Positions 1 through 6,881 of a stretch of 64,000 nucleotides of DNA are shown here, one piece after another; within the stretch, counting starts at the first letter, position 1, and each line of letters opens with the position of its first letter. Origin of the DNA: an uncultured Clostridia bacterium (GTDB lineage Bacteria; Bacillota; Clostridia; Christensenellales; CAG-314); assembly GCA_947053925.1 (NCBI GenBank), contig CAMRUG010000001.1, positions 248,001 through 312,000 on the forward strand, given 5' to 3'. The notes beneath the pieces are model-generated. The model saw only the letters and a program-made list of their open reading frames with translations. It was not told the DNA's origin and did no database searches. Both the position numbers and the translations under genes were made by a program.

Positions 1-1
1 G

Positions 2-1528
2 CCTATCAAGGTGTTCGACACAACAACACACGGCGAACTGATGACGCGTTATACCAACGACGTAGACGTAATGAACGAATTTATTGCCCGTTGTATTCCG
101 CAACTTGTAAGCAGCGTTTTAACCATTTTGGGCGTGTTTACAATGATGTTTGTTTTGAGTTGGCAACTTGCGCTTGTAATGGTAGTTATGCTTGCGTTAA
201 TGCTCATCATTGTCAAAGTACTCGGCGGCAAGTCGCAAAAGAACTTTGTTGCACAGCAGGAAGCAGTAGGTAAACTTAACGGCTATATCGAAGAACTTGT
301 CGAAGGACAAAAGGTTGTAAAAGCATTCAATCACGAAGAAATCGCAATAGCCGAATTTGACAAAATAAACAGTTATTGGCAAACGGTATCCGGAAAAGCC
401 AACGCTTACGCTAACATAATGGGACCGATTATGAATAACTTGTCGCATTTCTTTTACGCGGCAATAGCAATTATCGGTGCGTTCATTGCAATCAAGTCGG
501 CTCAGCCTCTTGGATTTGTAGGTATCATTGCTTCTTTCCTAATGTATATTCGCAATATTACAAACCCCATTCAGCAAATAGCTCAGCAGGTAAATATGAT
601 ATTTATGGCAATTGCCGGAGGCGAAAGAGTATTTGCATTGCTGGATACACCCGTAGAAGTTGACGACGGATATGTAACTCTGGTCAATGCAACTGTAGAC
701 GAGCAGGGGTGTATTACCGAAAGCGAAACCCGTACAGGACGTTGGGCGTGGAAACATCCCCATCAGGAAACGGGAGAAGTTACTTATACGGAACTTAAAG
801 GCGACGTCCGTTTTGAAGAAGTAACGTTCGGCTACGAAGAAAATAAAACCGTTTTACACGACGTGTCGCTGTTTGCTAAACCGGGGCAGAAGATTGCTTT
901 TGTAGGCTCAACAGGCGCAGGTAAAACTACAATTACAAACCTTATCAACCGTTTTTACGACGTGCCCGACGGCAAGATACGTTACGACGGCATAAATATC
1001 AACAAGATTAAAAAAGCCGATTTGCGCCGTTCGCTCGCAATGGTGTTGCAGGATACACACCTGTTTACAGGTACGGTTATGGATAATATCCGTTACGGAA
1101 GGCTGGACGCCACTGACGAGGAATGTATTGCCGCGGCAAAATCGGCAAACGCCCACCAGTTTATTAAACACCTGCCCGAAGGCTACAATACAATGTTAAC
1201 CCGCGACGGCGAAAACCTCTCGCAGGGACAACGTCAGTTGCTTGCTATTGCCCGCGCAGCGGTTGCCGACCCTCCCGTGCTTATTTTGGACGAAGCGACA
1301 AGCAGTATCGACACCCGTACGGAATGGCTTATCGAAAAGGGTATGGACGCGCTTATGCAAGGACGTACAACGTTTGTCATTGCGCACCGTTTGTCTACGG
1401 TACGCAACAGCGATGCAATAATGGTGCTTGAACACGGCGAGATTATCGAACGCGGCAATCACGACGATTTGATAGCGCAAAAGGGTAAGTATTATCAACT
1501 CTACACCGGTATGTTTGAACTGAGTTAA
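2..1528 (+). CDS. ABC exporter, fused permease-ATPase (5' end outside window)
   Basis: This is the C-terminal ~509 residues of a type I ABC exporter half-transporter (MsbA/LmrA-like). It would move lipid, drug or peptide out of the cell. The reading frame is open to the window edge, and family members have ~100 more residues including the first TM helices, so the GTG at 11 is not the start. The remaining membrane part carries hydrophobic helices in the first ~200 residues. The ATPase domain follows with Walker A GSTGAGKTT, signature LSQGQRQ, Walker B VLILDEATSS and the H-loop VIAHRLS, all intact. Family assignment is secure; the substrate cannot be read from the sequence. Such exporters often come as heterodimer pairs, and a partner gene would lie upstream, outside the window. 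Confidence 0.93.
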   Translation, partial: PIKVFDTTTHGELMTRYTNDVDVMNEFIARCIPQLVSSVLTILGVFTMMFVLSWQLALVMVVMLALMLIIVKVLGGKSQKNFVAQQEAVGKLNGYIEELVEGQKVVKAFNHEEIAIAEFDKINSYWQTVSGKANAYANIMGPIMNNLSHFFYAAIAIIGAFIAIKSAQPLGFVGIIASFLMYIRNITNPIQQIAQQVNMIFMAIAGGERVFALLDTPVEVDDGYVTLVNATVDEQGCITESETRTGRWAWKHPHQETGEVTYTELKGDVRFEEVTFGYEENKTVLHDVSLFAKPGQKIAFVGSTGAGKTTITNLINRFYDVPDGKIRYDGININKIKKADLRRSLAMVLQDTHLFTGTVMDNIRYGRLDATDEECIAAAKSANAHQFIKHLPEGYNTMLTRDGENLSQGQRQLLAIARAAVADPPVLILDEATSSIDTRTEWLIEKGMDALMQGRTTFVIAHRLSTVRNSDAIMVLEHGEIIERGNHDDLIAQKGKYYQLYTGMFELS

Positions 1529-1647
1529 GTCGTATATCGGTGCATCTGCTGTGTTATGCTTACGTTTCGCCTAAGTCGTGTACGTCTAGTACACTCCTGT
1601 CGGCAAATCCGCGCCTGCCTTGCATCTACGCCAATCTACGACTTAAC
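1524..1647. other. long inverted repeat overlapping the ABC gene stop codon
   Basis: GTTAAGTCGTA at 1524-1534 is repeated inverted as TACGACTTAAC at 1637-1647, with ~100 nt between them. The left arm includes the stop codon of the exporter gene. A smaller dyad, GTGTACGTCTAGTACAC, sits inside. No T-run follows, so this is not a standard terminator. It could be a structured 3' UTR or a small dispersed element. The rest of 1529-1785 holds no gene. Confidence 0.45.
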
Positions 1648-1785
1648 TTGTTTAGAGTCTAACCGAATAAACAATAGCAACCAAACGCAGTCATTTATAT
1701 TCTTTTCCGACAGTTTTTTTTTGTCGCAGTGGTAGTAGCGTGTAGTTAAAAAATCAAATTGACTAAAAAAAATATTTTCCTAAAT

Positions 1786-1817
1786 GTCCGCAGATTTAAT
1801 TCTGCGGACTTTGCTTT
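1786..1817. terminator. Rho-independent terminator
   Basis: Perfect 9 bp stem GTCCGCAGA / TCTGCGGAC with a TTTAAT loop, followed by TTTGCTTTT on the plus strand. It probably ends exporter transcription and may also stop the leftward cysteine-rich gene pair. Confidence 0.75.
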
Positions 1818-1885
1818 TAAGGCGTTTTGCCAGACGGTATCAAAATAACAATGGTTGCTTTTGATAATAAACGGCAGGTGTATTA

Positions 1886-2134
1886 TCAAAAGTTTTGGCG
1901 TTGTATTTCGTCAAGATTATCTATTATGTATTGCACATCTTTAAGGACTTTGTTTATCCGTTCAACCGAAATGTCGTATTCGCATTGTTTTTTCTGCCAA
2001 CCTGCGCAAGTATCGGTCGGCGTTGTTATGCAATCTTTTAGGTTGCAGTAATGCCGCTTGTCTTTGTAATACCGGCACATAAACAGCCTGTATAATTTTT
2101 GGCAATGGTTGCAGTTCTGACAGTTATTGTTCAT
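1886..2134 (-). CDS. small cysteine-rich protein A, copy 1
   Basis: 82 residues with Cys at CxNCNHC near the N terminus and further single Cys in the middle, a pattern suggesting a small zinc-binding fold. The second half is a predicted helix (residues ~50-80). It is clearly homologous to the protein at 2980-3222, which shares YRLFM, KDC and EYDISVER. Its start overlaps the end of the next leftward gene (2124-2408) by 11 nt, so the two are co-transcribed from the operator region near 2450. I do not recognise a named family. Similar short CxxC proteins occur in phages and small mobile loci; a role here is unknown. Confidence 0.7.
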   Translation of the reverse strand: MNNNCQNCNHCQKLYRLFMCRYYKDKRHYCNLKDCITTPTDTCAGWQKKQCEYDISVERINKVLKDVQYIIDNLDEIQRQNF

Positions 2135-2408
2135 TGTCGTTATCGTCCTGTAAAATATTGCGTATTTCCGACAAATCCGTCAGTATGTCGCCGAGAACAC
2201 GTTTTATAAATAAATTAGATTTTTGTGTCCGGTATTGCCCTTTGTAATTGTCGCAGCAGTCGTGTATGCCGACAATCTCCCGTTTTTTTATACACCAGCC
2301 GTACTTTACCTTATTGTATTGTTTCAAATCTTTTACATAAAATCTGTCCAGATAACCGCATCTGTAACATTGTTTTTCGATATTATCGCTAGTTTTGTTA
2401 TTTGTCAT
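2124..2408 (-). CDS. small cysteine-rich protein B, copy 1
   Basis: 94 residues. The core CYRCGYLDRFYVKD...YGWC...CCDNYKGQY suggests a zinc-binding protein; the tail DILTDLSEIRNILQDD is a predicted helix. It is nearly identical in its core to the protein at 3212-3478, so the gene pair A+B has been duplicated as a unit. It is the first gene of a leftward operon that starts back-to-back with the XRE gene at 2528. Function unknown. Control by the adjacent repressor is inferred from the shared operator region. Confidence 0.72.
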   Translation of the reverse strand: MTNNKTSDNIEKQCYRCGYLDRFYVKDLKQYNKVKYGWCIKKREIVGIHDCCDNYKGQYRTQKSNLFIKRVLGDILTDLSEIRNILQDDNDNEQ

Positions 2409-2450
2409 TACAAATTATCTCCTACAATGCCTGTTATATCACAACATTAC

Positions 2451-2494
2451 AGCAATTTTTGCTTTATGTCAACTAAAACACAGCAATTTTTGCT
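2451..2494. promoter_or_regulatory. pair of XRE-type operators between divergent genes
   Basis: AGCAATTTTTGCT, a perfect dyad, occurs twice (2451-2463 and 2482-2494), with centres 31 nt apart. Between them lies TGTCAA (2467-2472), the complement of a TTGACA -35 box for a leftward promoter feeding the cysteine-rich pair. The layout matches a lambdoid-style operator set for the repressor at 2528. Confidence 0.72.
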
Positions 2495-2527
2495 ATATTA
2501 TAAAAAAATAACAGGTTGGAGTGCAAA

Positions 2528-2743
2528 ATGACCACAGCGCAAGCAGTAGGATTTAGATTAAAACAAGCAAGACAAGCAAAAGGCATTACTCAAACAGTTG
2601 CAGGAAAAGCAATCAATCAAGTTCAGCAAGCATACGCAAAGTACGAAAGCGGTAAAATACAATTAGATTATGACAAAATGATTAAACTTTGCAAATTATT
2701 CGATTGTTCCAGCGATTATCTGTTGGGATTGTCCGATTTTTAG
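2528..2743 (+). CDS. XRE-family HTH repressor
   Basis: A ~71-residue single-domain helix-turn-helix protein: VGFRLKQARQAKGITQ is the first helix pair and the recognition region runs through QQAYAKYESGK. The tail LFDCSSDYLLGLSDF is typical of Firmicute XRE/Cro regulators. I take ATG 2528 rather than the earlier TTG, because GGAG at 2518-2521 is correctly spaced. It probably binds the two dyads just upstream and controls itself and the divergent cysteine-rich pair. A decayed copy lies at 4630-4735. Confidence 0.88.
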   Translation: MTTAQAVGFRLKQARQAKGITQTVAGKAINQVQQAYAKYESGKIQLDYDKMIKLCKLFDCSSDYLLGLSDF

Positions 2744-2765
2744 TATTTTATAGGAAATTAAAAAT

Positions 2766-2790
2766 TCCCGTCTGTATTTTGCGGACGGGA
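2766..2790. terminator. terminator, duplicated copy
   Basis: Stem TCCCGTC / GACGGGA followed by TTGATATTTT. It is a near copy of the terminator at 4750-4776, which lies next to the acyltransferase gene, and marks the edge of an old tandem duplication. Confidence 0.7.
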
Positions 2791-2799
2791 TTGATATTT

Positions 2800-2872
2800 T
2801 AAAGCGGTGTATAGCGGTTCTAGGTCGGTAATATTATCGGTTTGGGCGGCAGTAGGTGTGTCCGCTCACAAG
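2800..2872 (-). pseudogene. remnant of acyltransferase 3' end
   Basis: The stretch reading AAAGCGGTGTAT, then GCGGTTCTAGGTCGG and AATATTATCGGTTTGGGC, matches the last ~70 nt of the acyltransferase gene region at 4790-4866 with scattered changes. Only the 3' end is present, so it is a duplication scar and not a gene. Confidence 0.7.
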
Positions 2873-2885
2873 CGAAGACACATTA

Positions 2886-2941
2886 TTCTTGTCGTCCATA
2901 AGCAACAAAAATGGTCAAGCCGTTAGTAAGTGAGAAGAAAA
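2886..2941. repeat. dispersed intergenic repeat, degenerate copy
   Basis: Reads TTCTTGTCG, then GCAACAAAAATGGTCAAGCC, in the same orientation as better copies at 52231, 57668 and 63735. This copy is the most diverged and has lost the right arm of the dyad. Confidence 0.5.
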
Positions 2942-2979
2942 CGTTTCTTTTTGCATTTCGTTGAGTAAATTACAATGTG

Positions 2980-3222
2980 TCAAGTATCTCTTTCTTCATC
3001 GGCATTAGCTATTATGTACTGTACGTCCGCCAACGTTTTGTCCAATCGTTCAACCGAAATGTCGTATTCGTATTTTTTCTTTTGCCAATGCGCGCAATTA
3101 TTTGTCGGAACTATCAAACAATCTTTAAACGCGCAATATCGCTGTTTGCTTTTGTAATACTGATACATAAACAGTCTGTATAACCTTTTGTAATGGTTGC
3201 AGTTTTTGCAATTATTTGTCAT
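2980..3222 (-). CDS. small cysteine-rich protein A, copy 2
   Basis: 80 residues, homologous along its length to the protein at 1886-2134: MTNNCKNCNH start, YRLFM, KDC, NNCAHWQKK, EYDISVERLDK. It has fewer Cys in the first third than copy 1. It overlaps the upstream gene (3212-3478) by 11 nt, the same overlap as in copy 1, so the whole two-gene unit was duplicated. Likely a small zinc-binding protein; function unknown. Confidence 0.7.
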   Translation of the reverse strand: MTNNCKNCNHYKRLYRLFMYQYYKSKQRYCAFKDCLIVPTNNCAHWQKKKYEYDISVERLDKTLADVQYIIANADEERDT

Positions 3223-3478
3223 TGTCTCTATCGTCCTGTAAAATGTTACGGATTTCCGATAAGTCCGTCAAAATGTCGCTAAGTGCGCTAAGTAAATAAA
3301 AATTTGATTTTTTAGTCTTGTATTGCCCCTTGTAATTGTCGCAGCAGTCGTGTATGCCCACAACATTCCTTTTGTTCACACACCAACCGTATTTAACCTT
3401 GTTGTACTGTTTTAAATCTTTTACATAAAATCTGTCCAGATAACCGCATCTGTAACATTGTTTTTCGATATTTTTCAT
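3212..3478 (-). CDS. small cysteine-rich protein B, copy 2
   Basis: 88 residues; the core from CYRCGYLDRF to CCDNYKGQY is almost the same as in 2124-2408, as is the C-terminal DILTDLSEIRNILQDD helix. The middle (YLLSALS versus FIKRVLG) has diverged. It is the first gene of a leftward unit whose promoter lies among the operators at 3662-3736. Function unknown; its conservation after duplication suggests selection. Confidence 0.72.
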   Translation of the reverse strand: MKNIEKQCYRCGYLDRFYVKDLKQYNKVKYGWCVNKRNVVGIHDCCDNYKGQYKTKKSNFYLLSALSDILTDLSEIRNILQDDRDNDK

Positions 3479-3661
3479 TTGTTTCCCCGTTATTTTAGTT
3501 TGATTTTTAAAATTATTCTTAATTTTTGTATTAGCAAAATTTTATAAACTATATAGCAACTAAAGAAGTTTATTTTGATTAGTTATTAAACGATAACGAC
3601 TACTGGCATTTTTGTTCAATGTTGTTTTGTTGCTATTTTAAGTAAATAGTCTGTCTTAATA

Positions 3662-3736
3662 TTACACTTTTTGTGTAATAATTATATTATCACACGCAAA
3701 ACGTGTATGTCAAGAATTTTACACGTTTTTCGTGTA
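3662..3736. promoter_or_regulatory. triple operator with divergent promoter
   Basis: Three dyads with 5-nt centres: TTACACTTTTTGTGTAA (3662-3678), ACACGCAAAACGTGT (3692-3706) and TACACGTTTTTCGTGTA (3720-3736). Their centres are 29 nt apart each time. A leftward promoter, TTGACA (complement of 3708-3713), 18 nt, TAATAT (complement of 3684-3689), spans the middle operator. A TATAAT for the rightward XRE gene overlaps the third (3735-3740). The shape is that of a cI/Cro-type switch. Confidence 0.8.
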
Positions 3737-3763
3737 TAATTATTGTAATAAAGTAGAAAAGTT

Positions 3764-4015
3764 ATGAAATTATTAAAATTCCCAGAAAATTTACGCGAGG
3801 CATTAGCTGTTCGCGAAATAACACAAAAAGAACTTGCCGAACATTTAGGTACAACGCAACAAACAGTCAGTCGTTGGCTTAAAGGTATAAACGAGCCGGA
3901 TTTAACTTTGCTATTAGAAATATGCCTATATCTCAGAGAAACACCCAATACACTGTTGGGCTATGACGATATAACAGAGTCGGACTATCAAAAAGTTCAT
4001 AAAAATATAAAATAA
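3764..4015 (+). CDS. XRE-family HTH repressor
   Basis: 83 residues. The HTH region is REITQKELAEHLGTTQQTVSRWLKGINEP, with a short C-terminal tail (LLGYDDITESDYQKVHKNIK). The gene starts 28 nt after the third operator dyad, so autoregulation is likely, together with control of the divergent cysteine-rich pair. It is the first of three different XRE genes in a row. Single-domain regulators of this size are common in phage and plasmid switch regions. Confidence 0.9.
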   Translation: MKLLKFPENLREALAVREITQKELAEHLGTTQQTVSRWLKGINEPDLTLLLEICLYLRETPNTLLGYDDITESDYQKVHKNIK

Positions 4016-4048
4016 ATAAGAGAAAAGATTGTTGTCAAGTAATAACTG

Positions 4049-4285
4049 ATGAATTTTGATAAAATATTTTCAAGTGATATTATGTTGTTTACTCAAAGAT
4101 TTAATGAGGTACTTAAAAGCAGTGGTAAAACGCAGAGCCAACTTGCCGTGTATTGCAATGTAACAAAGCAAAGTATAAATGACTTTAAACGCGGTAAAAG
4201 CGTTCCGAGTATTGAGACTTTATACAAAATTTGTAAATACTTAGAATGCTCCAGTGATTATTTGTTGGGATTGTCTAATATATAA
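4049..4285 (+). CDS. XRE-family HTH regulator
   Basis: 78 residues. HTH at GKTQSQLAVYCNVTKQSINDFKRGKSVP; the tail YLECSSDYLLGLSNI is close to that of the regulator at 2528. It lies 33 nt after the preceding XRE gene and is probably co-transcribed. No clear ribosome binding site precedes the first ATG; an internal ATG (4082) is possible. Confidence 0.82.
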   Translation: MNFDKIFSSDIMLFTQRFNEVLKSSGKTQSQLAVYCNVTKQSINDFKRGKSVPSIETLYKICKYLECSSDYLLGLSNI

Positions 4286-4359
4286 CTGTTAATCATAAGT
4301 CAAGCAAAGTATGCTTAAAATCATATAATAAGCATAAATAATTTAATGAGGCGGCAAAT

Positions 4360-4569
4360 ATGATTACACTTGAACAAATAAAGACAAGATTGATAGAAGT
4401 AATTAAACAAAGCGGAATGAGCCAAACATATATATCCCGTAAATTAAATATCTCTCAGTCAACAATAGCGCATTATTTAAAAGGAGACATTTTGCCGGCA
4501 TTGGATACGCTTGCAAATCTTTGTAAATTACTGGACGTAGACGCAAATTATATTCTGTGTCAACTTTAA
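4360..4569 (+). CDS. XRE-family HTH regulator
   Basis: 69 residues. HTH at SGMSQTYISRKLNISQSTIAHYLKGDILP, followed by LDTLANLCKLLDVDANYILCQL. A GAGGCGG sequence precedes the ATG. It is the third regulator of the cluster; the three differ enough in the recognition helix to bind different sites. Target unknown. Confidence 0.85.
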   Translation: MITLEQIKTRLIEVIKQSGMSQTYISRKLNISQSTIAHYLKGDILPALDTLANLCKLLDVDANYILCQL

Positions 4570-4629
4570 TTTATTGCAATTGTTAATAAAAATAAAAACA
4601 GTCTAAGCAGCAGTATAAAATAAGAAAAA

Positions 4630-4735
4630 GCATTTCTCAAGCAGTAGCAGTAGAACCAATCAAGTTCATCAAATGTATGCAAAGTACGAAAGCGGTAAAA
4701 TACAAATAGGAATTATCGGATATTTAGGGTCGGTA
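4630..4735 (+). pseudogene. decayed XRE gene copy
   Basis: The sequence follows the gene at 2528 (GCATTTCTCAAGCAGTAGCA, then AATCAAGTTCA, then GCAAAGTACGAAAGCGGTAA) but lacks a start codon and has small deletions that break the frame. It is followed by the same terminator as at 2766, so it is the second copy of a tandem duplication. Confidence 0.75.
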
Positions 4736-4749
4736 ATTGTAAATGTAAA

Positions 4750-4776
4750 ATCCCGTCCGTATTTTGCGGACGGGAT
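4750..4776. terminator. bidirectional terminator
   Basis: Stem ATCCCGTCCG / CGGACGGGAT with a TATTTTG loop, between the XRE remnant and the convergent acyltransferase gene. A near copy lies at 2766-2790. Confidence 0.75.
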
Positions 4777-4802
4777 TGATATTTTAAAGCGGTGTATGCG
4801 CA

Positions 4803-5573
4803 CTAGTCTTCCAGCGGTTCCAGATCGGCAATATTATCGGTCTGGGCAGTAGTAGGGTTGTCCGATTTGACGTAGTTAATGAACAGTCCGTTTACAATAT
4901 CGCAGAAAGTATCGGCTATCTGCTGACGTGTCAGACCTTGCTGTTTAAATTCCGACAGGGTATGCGGTTTGCCTATTATCATTTTATTGTTGCCTTTGTG
5001 GTAGTAAACAGGATATATAGGTATATCTTCGTTGTAAACTTTTGCATATCTTTCGGCAAGAGTAACAAAACCGGCGGAAAACGATTTTAATGTTTCGTGA
5101 TAGCCTTCGTTAGAATTTTCGGGAAAAATAATAACCGAACGGTTGTTATTTAACGTTTCTAGGCTCAAACGCAGTGTCTTTAACATACGTCCGTCGGGGT
5201 AACTGGGGATAACTTTCATTCCCTTGTATATCCATATCGAGAAACACGCTTCAAAGGACGCAAGAAAAGATGCAAACGCTTTATTCATTCCGCGTTTTTG
5301 CACAAAGTACACGTCTCGCAAGTATTTAAAGCGAGATTTATATCCTTCCAGCATAGGATACGCGCCCCATGGAGAAAGCGGCTCGGGAAAATACAGATTG
5401 TAAATTACGGGTCCCGCCATTGCGCTGTGGTTGGCAACGTAAATTGCTTTTTGGGGCAGTTCGCCTGCAAGGTTGGTTATTTTGGGCTTTTTAAAGAAAA
5501 TTTTTAACAACCCTGCAAATCCGCGCCATATCGGTTGCTTGCTGTATTTAGTTTTTTTCTTTTTGTTTTTCAT
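4803..5573 (-). CDS. PlsC-like glycerophosphate acyltransferase family protein
   Basis: 256 residues with the layout of the lysophosphatidic acid acyltransferase (PlsC) superfamily: an NHSAMAGP motif near residue 50 in place of NHxxxxD, an arginine/aromatic block, FPENSNEG (the FPEG motif) near residue 155, and IPIYPVYYH near the end. Family members transfer acyl chains to lysophospholipids at the membrane. The Asp of HX4D is absent; the residue five after His is Gly. Activity on a glycerolipid is therefore uncertain. Lysine-rich start, with no TM segment obvious beyond the family's membrane-facing helix. The gene stands alone and converges on the XRE cluster through the shared terminator. 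Confidence 0.8.
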   Translation of the reverse strand: MKNKKKKTKYSKQPIWRGFAGLLKIFFKKPKITNLAGELPQKAIYVANHSAMAGPVIYNLYFPEPLSPWGAYPMLEGYKSRFKYLRDVYFVQKRGMNKAFASFLASFEACFSIWIYKGMKVIPSYPDGRMLKTLRLSLETLNNNRSVIIFPENSNEGYHETLKSFSAGFVTLAERYAKVYNEDIPIYPVYYHKGNNKMIIGKPHTLSEFKQQGLTRQQIADTFCDIVNGLFINYVKSDNPTTAQTDNIADLEPLED

Positions 5574-5859
5574 AGCAGTATTATTATTGTTAATAATTTA
5601 AAGAAGTAATCGCTTTTTAATAGTTTTTGACTTAAAAATTGGCTTTTAACACTTTTATAAATTTAATTATATCAATTTAGGCTGAAAATAAACACAAATT
5701 TACAATAAATGGGATTGAGCGAAACGCATAGATATGCTATAATTATAAAACAACGGTTATTTACGAAAAAGCAAATAATATAAGTTACCTAACCGGTTTA
5801 TTAAAACTTATCACAAAACAAAGCAATTGTATGCTAGAAGAATGTTAAGGAGACTGATA
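5574..5859. other. AT-rich intergenic region
   Basis: Intergenic between a leftward gene and the rightward small ORF at 5860, so it must hold both promoters. No convincing -35/-10 pair or structure was found. Confidence 0.4.
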
Positions 5860-6072
5860 ATGGATGCAATTGACAAGTTGAAACAAATTATGCGTCAATC
5901 GGATCATCAAGCGGTAGTTTTAGTTGGCTGACGTATATGTTACGAACTGGACGGAGAAATGCAAGAGGATACAAGCGTAAATTGGTACGATTACTTTGAT
6001 GCTATTTTGAGTAATAAAGAATTTGTTACCGATAGCGAAAATATGCATTTGTATATCCGTTTTGCAAAATAA
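5860..6072 (+). pseudogene. small ORF with an in-frame TGA at codon 24
   Basis: AAGGAGA at 5848-5854 precedes ATG 5860. The frame reads 23 codons ending in AVVLVG, then TGA (5929-5931), then 46 more codons in the same frame to TAA at 6070. The part after TGA (ICYELDGEM...NWYDYFDAILSNKEF) has normal codon use. The glycine-rich AVVLVG segment loosely recalls the start of Sir2-type NAD-binding proteins, but that is weak. The likeliest reading is a nonsense mutation in a small gene. Programmed readthrough or selenocysteine is possible but unproven. Confidence 0.55.
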
Positions 6073-6156
6073 AATATATATCAAAAAATGATAAAAGCCA
6101 ATTAAAGAAGTTGCAATAAAACTAGTACAAACAAAAATACAAAAATAAGTATTAGT

Positions 6157-6185
6157 TTGATTAAAAAAAATAACTACGACATAAT
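6157..6185 (+). promoter_or_regulatory. sigma-A-type promoter of the two-component operon
   Basis: TTGATT, 17 nt, CATAAT, ending 16 nt before the response-regulator ATG. Confidence 0.55.
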
Positions 6186-6200
6186 GAAGGTAAACATATT

Positions 6201-6881
6201 ATGGTAGATATTCTTATTGTAGAAGACGACAAAAATACGCGTAAATTGTTAGATACAATTTTGTCCAATCACGGTTATCACACAATTACCGCGACAAACG
6301 GCGAAGAAGCGTTGGAAATTTTGGACCACAATCACGTCGATTTGATTGTTCTCGATATTATGATGCCCGTTATGGACGGGTACGAATTAACGCGCGTCTT
6401 GCGCGATTCGGGCAGTCAACTGCCGATGCTGATGCTATCCGCAAAGCAAAACGTTGCCGATATAAAGCAGGGTTTTGTCGTAGGGATAGACGATTATCTG
6501 ACCAAGCCGTTTGATTTCGAAGAATTGCTTTTGCGTATAAAGGCACTTTTGCGCAGGTCGAAAATAGTGGCGGAAAACAAGTTGGTTGTAGGCAGTATCA
6601 CTTTGGACTATTCGTCCTATTCTATAATTACTCCCGACGGAACGGAGACATTGCCGCAAAAGGAATTTTTGCTGTTGTTTAAGTTGCTGTCCTATCCTGA
6701 ACGGGTATTTACGCGTATGCAGTTAATGGATGAGATATGGGGTATGGACGCCGAAAGCGACGAGCATACGGTAAACGTACACATAAACAGACTGCGCGCG
6801 CGGTTTCAGGATACGCCCGATTTTGAAATTGTAACCGTTCGCGGATTAGGATATAAGGCGGTAAGACGCGATGAAAAATAA
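6201..6881 (+). CDS. OmpR/PhoB-family response regulator
   Basis: 226 residues. The receiver domain (1-~115) has the acidic pair EDD near the N terminus, the phospho-acceptor in VLDIMMPVMDGY and the conserved Lys in LTKPFDF. The winged-helix DNA-binding domain (~125-222) ends in the typical TVRGLGYKA. It is phosphorylated by the kinase encoded immediately downstream, which overlaps it by 11 nt. It would act as a cytoplasmic transcription factor; its regulon is unknown, and no direct repeats that would mark an autoregulatory site were identified. Confidence 0.95.
   Translation: MVDILIVEDDKNTRKLLDTILSNHGYHTITATNGEEALEILDHNHVDLIVLDIMMPVMDGYELTRVLRDSGSQLPMLMLSAKQNVADIKQGFVVGIDDYLTKPFDFEELLLRIKALLRRSKIVAENKLVVGSITLDYSSYSIITPDGTETLPQKEFLLLFKLLSYPERVFTRMQLMDEIWGMDAESDEHTVNVHINRLRARFQDTPDFEIVTVRGLGYKAVRRDEK

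Noticed and set aside
5860..6072. Recoded genetic code (TGA read as amino acid)
   Set aside because: TGA ends many intact genes here, for example the 16481, 17866 and RHS genes, so it is a normal stop.
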